NCBI GenBank assembly: GCA_003482455.1
Contig: DMYW01000068.1
Span: 1 to 13,414, forward strand
Direction of reading: 5' to 3'
From: Rheinheimera sp.
GTDB lineage: Bacteria; Pseudomonadota; Gammaproteobacteria; Enterobacterales; Alteromonadaceae
DNA length: 13,414 nucleotides
Shown here: in pieces, positions 1-5,764 of the stretch
Position numbering within the stretch: position 1 is the stretch's first letter
Layout: each line of letters starts with the position of its first letter
Translations under genes and position numbers: made by a program
Notes under the pieces: generated by a model
The model's input: only the letters and a program-made list of their open reading frames with translations
What the model was told of the DNA's origin: nothing
Database searches by the model: none

Positions 1-56
1 GTGTGCGGCGTTGTTTAGGTTTGGGTGTCGGCTTTGCCTTGTTGTTTCTCAGCGCA

Positions 57-126
57 GGCTAACAAGGCGCGCCACAGTGACGCCAAATCGCTACGCGATT
101 TGCCGCACGTGCGCTAAACGTTAAAT
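57..126 (+). repeat. attC-0, integron recombination site of the cassette left of the window
   Basis: The site runs from the box GGCTAAC to the core GTTAAAT at 120-126. Between them is an 8-bp perfect stem (84-91 with 95-102) closed by the loop TAC. Integrases recombine the folded bottom strand of such sites, cutting at the G/TT of the core, so the next cassette begins at 121. Bases 1-56 belong to the 3' end of the preceding cassette. The stretch 1-126 recurs in diverged form at 6905-7030. Confidence 0.85.
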
Positions 127-150
127 GTATTTTTGGCAGGTCATACCAAC

Positions 151-603
151 ATGAAAGCTATGTTTACAATTTTGTTGATGACCTTTTGTGAGTTCGCTAT
201 GGCAAAACCTACGATAGACGTAGAGGAGATGATTTCAGTCGGCGAAGAAATCGTCATTGAAAGCAAGTCTCCGTTAACACAATATGCTGTTGTTTTTGAG
301 GATGATGGTGAAACTGGCTACTTTTATGGGTTAGACAGAAGTCGAAAATCCAACCCAATTCTTGATGCTTTGCATATTTACAATGTGAAGTCGGTTATTG
401 ATAAAGATAAGCCATCGAAAGTTCAGGTTGTTTGGTCTGGAGACGGAAAAAAGGCTCTTCTTGTCATAAACCGATATCCTCATGCGGCTTTCGATTTTGA
501 ATCAAGCCGGTCATATTGTCGCACGGCTTTTCCACCTCCAGACAAAAAATGGTCAAAATTTGGTAATGAATGGGACGACAATGTTTTAGAGCTGTTCAAG
601 TAA
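151..603 (+). CDS. Cassette 1: secreted DUF2251-like protein
   Basis: This 150-aa protein has a hydrophobic N-terminus ending in AMA (about residues 1-18), which looks like a signal peptide, so export is likely. The remainder matches my recollection of DUF2251: a block with FEDDGETGYFYGLD, then ILDALHIYNV, then a VWSGDGKKA strand and a Cys-containing RSYCRTAFPPP segment near the C-terminus. DUF2251 has no established biochemical role that I know of. I chose ATG 151 because the signal peptide starts there and GCAGG lies about 10 bases upstream; a TTG at 133 would add six residues. The stop lies just before the attC, as is usual for a cassette gene. No promoter is visible, so expression probably depends on read-through. 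Confidence 0.75.
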   Translation: MKAMFTILLMTFCEFAMAKPTIDVEEMISVGEEIVIESKSPLTQYAVVFEDDGETGYFYGLDRSRKSNPILDALHIYNVKSVIDKDKPSKVQVVWSGDGKKALLVINRYPHAAFDFESSRSYCRTAFPPPDKKWSKFGNEWDDNVLELFK

Positions 604-606
604 TAC

Positions 607-683
607 ATTTAACAAGTCGCGCCATTCGCAGCCGATGGCTGCTGGGACGCCGCTACGCGGCGCCCATGCGCTCCACGTTAGCG
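607..683 (+). repeat. attC-1, recombination site of cassette 1
   Basis: The first box ATTTAAC is the exact reverse complement of this cassette's own start (core GTTAAAT at 120-126), as expected for a cassette that once circularised. The second core is GTTAGCG at 677-683. An internal GCCGC/GCGGC stem again carries the loop TAC. Confidence 0.85.
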
Positions 684-693
684 GCCAAGGAAA

Positions 694-1008
694 ATGATCA
701 CTTCGAAATCATTTAGAGATTCCAAGCTAGTTTCAATTTCGATCTCTTACGACTGGGAGTCGTCCGAGAATTACGTAGACATAGTCGTTGATCGATATGG
801 CGAGAGGTCTGCGTATAGAATCGTTGGGCTATTGGAGTACGAAATCTTTGAAGACTTTACATGCGCGCATATAAGCCAATGCACTCTGCTGATCGCTCCA
901 GGGCGTGTTTATCTGTCGCTTGACCCATACACTGAAGGGGTCAAGTCGGATAAGGATTGCTTTTGGTTTGTTGGGGCGAGCATTGAGGCCATCAGTGTTG
1001 GCCGCTAA
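694..1008 (+). CDS. Cassette 2: hypothetical 104-aa protein
   Basis: I do not recognise the family. The protein is soluble, with no signal peptide or membrane segment. Its hydrophobic/polar alternation suggests mostly beta strands, including NYVDIVVDRYG, ISQCTLLIAPGRVYLSLDPY and a C-terminal FWFVGASIEAI. The composition resembles small single-domain proteins such as immunity proteins, but that is only an impression. AAGGAAA lies four bases before ATG 694, a good ribosome site. The TAA stop is embedded in the first attC box. Confidence 0.75.
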   Translation: MITSKSFRDSKLVSISISYDWESSENYVDIVVDRYGERSAYRIVGLLEYEIFEDFTCAHISQCTLLIAPGRVYLSLDPYTEGVKSDKDCFWFVGASIEAISVGR

Positions 1009-1066
1009 CAATTCGTTGCAGGCACGACGGCCCTGACCGGCCGCGGCCTGAACTCAAACGTTATGC
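1003..1066 (+). repeat. attC-2, recombination site of cassette 2
   Basis: The first box CGCTAAC, with the preceding C, is an 8-base perfect reverse complement of this cassette's start GTTAGCGG. The second core is GTTATGC at 1060-1066. GC-rich internal arms (CCGG and GGCC elements) lie between. It contains the stop codon of the cassette 2 gene. Confidence 0.85.
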
Positions 1067-1075
1067 AAGGCGAAT

Positions 1076-1645
1076 ATGAGCACTAAGCAACTTCATAGTA
1101 CATCCATAGTTATATCTGACCTGCAAAGATCCTTAGATGTATTTGAGGGACTGTTCGTCGGGAATTTAACAACAGAGATTTTATTCCAAAAATATCCTGA
1201 GATTGGTGTATCTCTTCAGGAAGCTATGATATCAAAGCTATTAATAACTACCGCGGCAATTTTTTGCGATATGGATAAAATTAATGGTAATGAAACTTTA
1301 TCTCTCAATAACTTAACAGAAAAAAATAGCGATAAAATTTCTGAAAAAACTAAGATAATTTTTCATGATATTCAATCTCAAGTTAGCGGGATGAATTTGC
1401 GAGGCCTAAGAAATAGTTCCATCGCACATATTAGTCTTGAAATAGCTATGGGGAACAAAGAAGTTAAAAGTCGTGTTTCGGTGAAAAAACTACGTAAACT
1501 TTACGATTTAACCCAAAAGTTTCTGAGCATTTTGGGCAAAGAAAGTGGCCTTCTTAAAGAGAATGAGCACATGAGTTTTTACACGCCCATTCCAGAAGAT
1601 AGATCTCCGGAAAAGTTTACTCAGGCAATAAATGGAACTGCATAA
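1076..1645 (+). CDS. Cassette 3: HEPN / AbiU2-like protein, possible RNase or abortive-infection factor
   Basis: This 189-aa, mainly helical, Lys- and Ile-rich protein has no signal peptide. The key segment is LRGLRNSSIAHISLE at residues 108-122, with R112-N113 and H118. An Arg-Asn followed a few residues later by Ala-His is the hallmark of HEPN domains (R-X4-6-H), and the wording is closest to the AbiU2-type HEPN group. HEPN proteins of this kind are often metal-independent RNases in phage defence or toxin-antitoxin systems. Helices before the motif (residues about 45-66 and 88-105) and after it (about 135-154) fit a four-helix HEPN bundle. No partner gene shares the cassette. The gene is clearly AT-richer than its neighbours, suggesting a foreign source. 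AAGGCGA precedes ATG 1076. The fold assignment is inference from the motif and length. Confidence 0.65.
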   Translation: MSTKQLHSTSIVISDLQRSLDVFEGLFVGNLTTEILFQKYPEIGVSLQEAMISKLLITTAAIFCDMDKINGNETLSLNNLTEKNSDKISEKTKIIFHDIQSQVSGMNLRGLRNSSIAHISLEIAMGNKEVKSRVSVKKLRKLYDLTQKFLSILGKESGLLKENEHMSFYTPIPEDRSPEKFTQAINGTA

Positions 1646-1717
1646 CAAACGCCAGCACACCGCGCCTGCGGCGCTGGACTCGCAACAAGTTGCTCGCCTG
1701 TGTGGCGGGCGTTAGGT
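1640..1717 (+). repeat. attC-3, recombination site of cassette 3
   Basis: The first box GCATAAC, with the preceding T, is the exact reverse complement of this cassette's start GTTATGCA. The second core is GTTAGGT at 1711-1717. Outer arms AACGCC and GGCGTT can pair, and an internal GCGCC/GGCGC hairpin is present. It is nearly identical to attC-4 apart from an extra 13 bases. Confidence 0.88.
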
Positions 1718-1731
1718 GTTTGGGGGCTCCT

Positions 1732-2103
1732 GTGGAAGACTTGGAAAGTTTACTGATTGAGCTTGAGGAGCGGCTTTTTCAACCGAATGTTCGGAGCTCC
1801 TTAACTGGACTTACTGAGTTAATTTCCGACGATTTCACGGAGATTAACGCTTCAGGATTACGATTTGGTAAGTCTGACGTTTTGAAACGTTTACCAACTG
1901 AAGTTGCTCCCCAGATAACTGCTAGAGATTATGAGCTGCGATTGCTTGGTCTAGATTGCGCTCAGTTATTGTACAAAGCTGAAGTGGTAAGAATTGAACA
2001 ACAATCACCGGCCTACTCGCATAGGTGTTCAATTTGGCGTCGGAATGAAAGCGGTCAGTGGCAAATGATTTATCATCAAGGGACAACATGCGCTCCGTTC
2101 TAG
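1732..2103 (+). CDS. Cassette 4: DUF4440 / NTF2-like protein
   Basis: This 123-aa protein fits the DUF4440 (SnoaL/NTF2-like) fold. It opens with an amphipathic helix (LIELEERLFQ), then LTELISDDFTEINASG, a G-K-S-D-V helix, and paired strands ending RRNESGQWQMIYHQGTTC. Members are small alpha+beta proteins of mostly unknown function, and no catalytic set can be named here. I chose GTG 1732 because a run of five G lies five bases before it and because the in-frame TTG at 1690 falls inside attC-3, outside this cassette. DUF4440 proteins are, to my knowledge, common integron cargo. Confidence 0.72.
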   Translation: MEDLESLLIELEERLFQPNVRSSLTGLTELISDDFTEINASGLRFGKSDVLKRLPTEVAPQITARDYELRLLGLDCAQLLYKAEVVRIEQQSPAYSHRCSIWRRNESGQWQMIYHQGTTCAPF

Positions 2104-2110
2104 CTAGTTG

Positions 2111-2175
2111 CCCTAACAAACGCCAGCACACCGCGCCTCGCAACAAGTTGCTCGCCTGTGTGGCGGTAGTTAGCC
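2111..2175 (+). repeat. attC-4, recombination site of cassette 4
   Basis: It runs from CCCTAAC to the core GTTAGCC at 2169-2175. The first box matches the reverse complement of its own cassette start (GTTAGGT) at 6 of 7 positions. The sequence is that of attC-3 with 13 bases missing from the central hairpin and a slightly different last arm. Confidence 0.85.
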
Positions 2176-2179
2176 TGCA

Positions 2180-2473
2180 TTGAAAAACCCGAACTATCGG
2201 CCGCCAAAAATATTGAAGCAGTGGATGAACGACTCCCCTGATGGAGAGCTTTACGAGCTATTTGTGCTGGACAATGGAACAGTTTGTGCTGCTTGTGGTC
2301 GGCATGCTCATAGCTCAGGAGCAACTACTTGCACCTGGCGCAATTTTTTAGAAGGCGATATGAACGATTTGACCGCACGAACTGTTGGTCAATTGGCGCT
2401 CGATGAAGCGTTGACGTTTGTTCGCACTCAAATCAACAGGCCCGCCAAGAAATGGTGGCAACTTTGGTCGTAA
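2180..2473 (+). CDS. Cassette 5: hypothetical Cys/His-rich 97-aa protein
   Basis: The family is not recognised. A cluster of possible metal ligands stands out: C36-x-x-C39, then H42, H44 and C51, within a segment beginning DNGTVCAACG. This could bind zinc, although the spacing is not that of a classic zinc finger. The tail is basic and Trp-rich (KKWWQLW). The start is uncertain. TTG 2180 lies four bases after the attC core and has no ribosome site, while ATG 2225 would give an 82-aa form that keeps the cluster. Translation may depend on coupling or leaderless initiation. Confidence 0.6.
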   Translation: MKNPNYRPPKILKQWMNDSPDGELYELFVLDNGTVCAACGRHAHSSGATTCTWRNFLEGDMNDLTARTVGQLALDEALTFVRTQINRPAKKWWQLWS

Positions 2474-2518
2474 CTACTGGTTTGCCTGCTATAACGGAAC
2501 TTCGCAGCCTACCCCATC

Positions 2519-2605
2519 GTTCAACCGGCCATGCTACGGCGTTCCTGCGTCGGGCTCCTGTTCATTTTCACCCGGCTTCGTCACTCTGTCGCATGCCGGT
2601 TAACT
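2519..2605 (+). repeat. attC-5, atypical recombination site closing cassette 5
   Basis: GTTCAAC followed by CGGCCATGC at the left pairs with GCATGCCGGTTAACT at the right, giving a long imperfect inverted repeat. The core is GTTAACT at 2599-2605. The first box does not match the start of cassette 5 (GTTAGCC), so either the left end is misplaced (an alternative begins near 2488) or the cassette is hybrid. Confidence 0.6.
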
Positions 2606-2623
2606 AAAACCTTAGGTTTCACC

Positions 2624-3238
2624 ATGAGTATTGTTACCAGCATCATCGATGCATTAAGGAAATTCGGAAGCGCGACGCAGCAGTCAGCGGTCCGGCGTCA
2701 GGATCAGCAACTTGAAGGTAAAACAGTCGTTGAAAGGAGCAGGAAGGTCGCAAGAAGCGAACTTGGACAGGCGGAGGGTATCGTCGCTACCATTGAACCG
2801 GAGCCGGAGACAATCACGCTGCTAGAAGAATCGATACTTGAGCAGATCGCTAACAACGCCGCGCTTGCTGATGGATTTGCAAAGGCGTTCCTCGGACGCA
2901 GCTTGAGTAACAACATAGTGGATGACTTAGACAGCGCCTTCTTTGCATGGGCTGTCGCTGCTGACAAGCGCGGATTCAATAGCGACGATGTCATTGAGAT
3001 CGCAGGGGCGGCATTTGGGTCGTTCTGCGTAGAGACACTTGATATGCGATGGGTCCGCATTACTGGCCAATTCGGGGAGGCGCTCGCAATCCAAGGGCGG
3101 TTCAAAGACTTCCGCGGTTATCCTTACCACTCAATCTCTAAGCGCATTGATGCTGAAGAGCATGGCTTCTTCAAACCTATATACGTTTCACTACAGAATG
3201 CGTCGAAAGGTGACTTAAAGGTGCCAAATGCAACTTAA
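2624..3238 (+). CDS. Cassette 6: hypothetical 204-aa protein, possibly DUF3806-like
   Basis: This is a soluble protein with an acidic middle (about residues 30-55, charged and linker-like) and a C-terminal domain from about residue 55. Recognisable stretches are DDLDSAFFAWAVAADKRGFNSDDVIEIAGAAFG, then WVRITGQFGEALAIQG, then YPYHSISKRIDAEEHGFFKPIYVSLQ. The layout (helical pair, a WV-x-x-T strand, a final P-x-x-S-I-x-K-R helix) reminds me of DUF3806, but I am not sure. I prefer ATG 2624, which follows TTAGG by about ten bases and lies inside the cassette. The longer frame from 2531 would start inside attC-5. Confidence 0.65.
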   Translation: MSIVTSIIDALRKFGSATQQSAVRRQDQQLEGKTVVERSRKVARSELGQAEGIVATIEPEPETITLLEESILEQIANNAALADGFAKAFLGRSLSNNIVDDLDSAFFAWAVAADKRGFNSDDVIEIAGAAFGSFCVETLDMRWVRITGQFGEALAIQGRFKDFRGYPYHSISKRIDAEEHGFFKPIYVSLQNASKGDLKVPNAT

Positions 3239-3300
3239 CAACTTGATGCAGCCCTCGTCGCTTCGCTCTCGCGCGCCATGGCTGAACTCGCACGTTATGT
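3233..3300 (+). repeat. attC-6, recombination site of cassette 6
   Basis: The first box ACTTAAC matches the reverse complement of its cassette start (GTTAACT) at 6 of 7 positions and contains the stop codon of the preceding gene. The second core is GTTATGT at 3294-3300, and short palindromic arms lie between. Confidence 0.8.
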
Positions 3301-3314
3301 GTACAAGGAAATAA

Positions 3315-3644
3315 ATGGAATTACCTTCATACGAAAAAGATCATTATGAATTAGACAACGGAGAAGACATTCACCGTGACTATCCAGATTCATTTTGGAT
3401 CCCTGAGGCGGCTAAAAGAGAATCTCTAAGGCCCGGTGATATTGTTAAGCTTATTTTCCGCATGGAAGAAACTAAAGGCTCAGATGAAATATCAGTTGAG
3501 CGCATGTGGGTGGAAGTAACAGAAGTAAACCTTCCTTTTTATAAAGGTACTTTAGACAATGATCCTATAAACAGTGATTGTGTAGTCTGCGGGCAGTCAG
3601 TTACTTTCAATCCATGCCATGTAATCGCAATTTATGAAAGATGA
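3315..3644 (+). CDS. Cassette 7: DUF2314-like small protein
   Basis: This 109-aa soluble acidic protein has the order GDIVKLIF (residues 41-48), ERMWVEVTEV (62-71), GTLDNDP (78-84), CGQSVTF (92-98) and a terminal CHVIAIY. A W-V-x-V strand, then G-x-L-x-N-x-P, then G-x-x-V-x-F before a final helix or strand is the pattern I associate with DUF2314/DUF2185-type proteins, some of which are treated as immunity-like. Four possible metal ligands (C89, C92, C101, H102) lie in the C-terminal part and are not a usual family feature as far as I recall. AAGGAAA lies six bases before ATG 3315. The function is unknown. Confidence 0.65.
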   Translation: MELPSYEKDHYELDNGEDIHRDYPDSFWIPEAAKRESLRPGDIVKLIFRMEETKGSDEISVERMWVEVTEVNLPFYKGTLDNDPINSDCVVCGQSVTFNPCHVIAIYER

Positions 3645-3647
3645 AAA

Positions 3648-3722
3648 ACATAATAAGGCAAGTCAGCATCGAACCTTTGACGCAGTGCTCGCTAACGCTC
3701 GCCGTGGCTTGCGGCGTTATAT
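3648..3722 (+). repeat. attC-7, first site with a damaged box
   Basis: The first box reads ACATAAT where the reverse complement of its own start predicts ACATAAC, so the invariant AAC has become AAT. The core GTTATAT at 3716-3722 is intact. The right arm, GCCGTGGCTTGCGGC, is shared with attC-9. Confidence 0.78.
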
Positions 3723-3740
3723 ATCAAACGAGACCGTCAA

Positions 3741-4019
3741 TTGAACCAGTTAAGTAAAGAGCAGTCCGCACATCTTGAAGTCGTTAGAACTGCGATTTTA
3801 TATGCGAGAAATGAACTGTATCGTGCTGATGAGAATAGCAACGTTGAAATCCTCGCTGATTTACACGATGCTATTCATAATACCCCAGAGTTTGTTGCGA
3901 AAATGTTTTGCTCATCTTCTGAGTACGTAAATATTTATTATGAATCTTTCGATAAAAAGTACCCAGATAGCATTTCGTTGGTCAGCGCTTATTATCAGGC
4001 TCTAAATGAAAATATATAA
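3741..4019 (+). CDS. Cassette 8: hypothetical 92-aa helical protein
   Basis: The protein is unrecognised. It is acidic and soluble and looks almost wholly helical, with helices at about residues 4-25, 30-40, 48-62 and 72-90, and contains a single Cys in KMFCSSSEYVN. The only start that keeps the full frame is TTG 3741, with a weak GAG about nine bases upstream. No ATG occurs before residue 55. The TAA stop is embedded in the next attC. A small all-helical cassette protein could be a binding or regulatory partner, but nothing in the sequence shows this. Confidence 0.62.
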   Translation: MNQLSKEQSAHLEVVRTAILYARNELYRADENSNVEILADLHDAIHNTPEFVAKMFCSSSEYVNIYYESFDKKYPDSISLVSAYYQALNENI

Positions 4020-4079
4020 CAAGCCGCGTTATTTACAGCCTTCGGCAGCTGCGTCGTTTACCAGTTCGCGCGCTTGTGC
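4014..4079 (+). repeat. attC-8, recombination site with core CTT instead of GTT
   Basis: The first box ATATAAC is the exact reverse complement of the cassette 8 start (GTTATAT). The outer arms ACAAGC and GCTTGT still pair, which places the right end at CTTGTGC (4073-4079). There the cleaved GTT triplet reads CTT, which should block recombination. Confidence 0.65.
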
Positions 4080-4110
4080 AGGACTTTGGGCATCTTGGAG
4101 GACATGACAC

Positions 4111-4695
4111 ATGCGCATCGGATTTTTTGCAGTTTTACTACTATCAGCGTGTGCATCCACGCCATTGCAGGATATGTACACGGCGCCTATTGGCGATCTT
4201 TGGTGTGGTCGCTATCCACTCGGAGTGAACGCCGTGGAATCAATTGGCCCGCATGGAGGCACTATACGACTCAGGGATGGGATCCGTGAAATTCGAATCG
4301 ACTTGGAACAATTTGAACCGCCACTAACTGGTAGCGCACTTGAGACAAAACGTGAACTTCTTTATTCGGGTTATTTAGCCAACAACATCATGCCGCTCAT
4401 TCAAAGTGCGATACCCAGCGCTGAACTACTCGAAGCGAAAAGCGCTGACATTAAGAACGGTAGATCGCAGGAATATTTACCGGTGTATAAATCTGTGATT
4501 CTAATGCCTGGCGTCTCGCCAGACGGCCGTAAAGGCATGGGAGTAAGAGGGCAAGTTCAATACACAAACGGCAAATTCATGTACACAGCAAGCAGCCTTG
4601 CAACAGTGCAGCCAGAGTGGTCCAAAGAGCAAAAAATTAAGGCAGGATACGAGCAGCTAATGATTGGGCTTAGTTGGTGCCATTTTCCACGTTAG
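4111..4695 (+). CDS. Cassette 9: hypothetical lipoprotein
   Basis: This 194-aa protein has a short signal peptide ending in the lipobox LSAC, with the lipidated Cys at residue 14, so it should be anchored to the outer or inner membrane after lipoprotein processing. The mature part starts with a Cys-containing strand (DLWCGRYPLG). It ends with a helix and a second Cys (GLSWCHF), so the two could form a disulfide in the periplasm. I do not recognise the family. GGAGG lies nine bases before ATG 4111, the best ribosome site in the array. No attC follows before the next gene; instead the stop codon sits in a GTTAGAT at 4691-4697 that looks like a solitary attC core. Confidence 0.72.
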   Translation: MRIGFFAVLLLSACASTPLQDMYTAPIGDLWCGRYPLGVNAVESIGPHGGTIRLRDGIREIRIDLEQFEPPLTGSALETKRELLYSGYLANNIMPLIQSAIPSAELLEAKSADIKNGRSQEYLPVYKSVILMPGVSPDGRKGMGVRGQVQYTNGKFMYTASSLATVQPEWSKEQKIKAGYEQLMIGLSWCHFPR

Positions 4696-4762
4696 ATGGG
4701 ATATCCAACAATGCCTTCAACACCAACTTACAAAATCGGATTAACGCGAGCATAAGGAAAAT

Positions 4763-5179
4763 ATGAACGTCGAATTAGCTAATCAACTTTACACGGGTGC
4801 GTATTTTGTTGCGCTTGTCGTTCCCTTTATCATTCGCGCCAGTGGTGGTTTTCGGAAAACTGGTGTCATTCGAACAATCTTTGGCGTTATGTTGTCTGCA
4901 TTCATTATGGCAACCTTGGTTATTGCAGCTTGGTACTCTTTAGATCTAGCGTTAGAGCAGCACTTAAGCACGCTTGATAAAGATGGTGATTCGGTATGGA
5001 CCGAAGAAGAGCAGCGGTCTTGGAGTGAAACTGACTGGCGCTACTACAATCTCGCAATGGGTGATGGTGGTAGAAATGTATTTGCCGTTTTCGTGTTTCC
5101 TATTTTTTCAGTCATTTATCCGGCACTCGTTTTTGGGTGTTTTTCATTCATTCAATGGCTAAAAAGAAAACATGCCTAA
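4763..5179 (+). CDS. Cassette 9: membrane protein with an EF-hand-type calcium loop
   Basis: This 138-aa protein has hydrophobic segments at about residues 10-25, 35-60 and 105-132, indicating three membrane spans. Between the second and third lies a 12-residue loop at 72-83 with D72, D74, G75, D76, T80 and E83 in the calcium-binding positions of an EF-hand. Position 8 is Trp rather than the usual Ile or Val. The loop is followed by an acidic helix with several Trp residues. Calcium binding by an extramembrane loop is inferred from this pattern only. AAGGAAA precedes ATG 4763. The gene has no attC upstream, so it probably shares a cassette with the lipoprotein gene. The TAA stop is inside the following attC box. 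Confidence 0.72.
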   Translation: MNVELANQLYTGAYFVALVVPFIIRASGGFRKTGVIRTIFGVMLSAFIMATLVIAAWYSLDLALEQHLSTLDKDGDSVWTEEEQRSWSETDWRYYNLAMGDGGRNVFAVFVFPIFSVIYPALVFGCFSFIQWLKRKHA

Positions 5180-5283
5180 CACCTTGTTCGAATCCGTTGC
5201 GGCCTCTGGCTTGCACTAGACGTTTTTTAGCAAGTTTTAGCTGCGGGACTCGCCTACTCTCGCCGTGGCTTGCGGCATTAGGT
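5174..5283 (+). repeat. attC-9, long site with core ATT instead of GTT
   Basis: It runs from the box GCCTAAC to ATTAGGT at 5277-5283. The next cassette's own first box (ACCTAAC at 5695) shows that this junction should read GTTAGGT, so G has become A at the cleavage triplet. At 110 bp it is the longest site here. It holds an internal CTTGC/GCAAG stem, and its right arm is shared with attC-7. Confidence 0.75.
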
Positions 5284-5305
5284 TTAATAGGAGTTACTTC
5301 AAATA

Positions 5306-5707
5306 ATGGAACATAACAAATATACAAAAGCTAGCGTATTGGCGCTGCAAATTGCTGCAGTGCTAAACATGATTGTTGTAGGCTCAATTTTGTACAATGG
5401 CATTAGCGAATTTAAAGTTTTAATGAATTTTTTATTTTTCTCTAGCCTCGCCATATTATTCAACTTATTTTTTGCATATAAGATACACAAGGCATATTTT
5501 ACCTATGTCAAATATGCATTTTGGATATACCTGATACAAATATTTGGGTTTGAAAGTTCCCATTTTGGTTTTTCATTAATTGCTGGATTTAGATTTTTTA
5601 TAACTTGGTCCATCGATGATTTCGCACTGACAATAAATTTATTTGCATTATTCATGTCAGTATTGCTTTTAAAAGCCATGCGTGACGCGGGCAAACCTAA
5701 CAAGTAA
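5306..5707 (+). CDS. Cassette 10: four-helix integral membrane protein
   Basis: This 133-aa, very AT-rich, Phe-rich protein has membrane segments at about residues 9-31, 37-58, 66-88 and 101-124. A short positively charged tail (RDAGKPNK) suggests a cytoplasmic C-terminus. There is no recognisable enzymatic motif and the family is unknown. AGGAG lies about 14 bases before ATG 5306, rather far. Its composition differs from the chromosome on the right of the window and suggests transfer. The last codons overlap the following attC. Confidence 0.7.
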   Translation: MEHNKYTKASVLALQIAAVLNMIVVGSILYNGISEFKVLMNFLFFSSLAILFNLFFAYKIHKAYFTYVKYAFWIYLIQIFGFESSHFGFSLIAGFRFFITWSIDDFALTINLFALFMSVLLLKAMRDAGKPNK

Positions 5708-5758
5708 AGGTCGCATCGCTCTGCGGGGTTGGGCGCGCCGCAGGGCTTGCCGTAAGGA
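5695..5758 (+). repeat. attC-10, degenerate recombination site
   Basis: The first box ACCTAAC is intact and is the reverse complement of the expected cassette start GTTAGGT. The right arm GGCTTGC is shared with attC-7 and attC-9, but the core reads GTAAGGA at 5752-5758, consistent with loss of one T from GTTAAGG. A CTGCGG/CCGCAG stem lies between. Confidence 0.55.
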
Positions 5759-5764
5759 AGACTC

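Noticed and set aside
2704..3105. 133-codon minus-strand ORF opposite the cassette 6 gene
   Set aside because: Ser-rich low-complexity translation without a ribosome site, lying inside a gene with better coding character; taken as a shadow.
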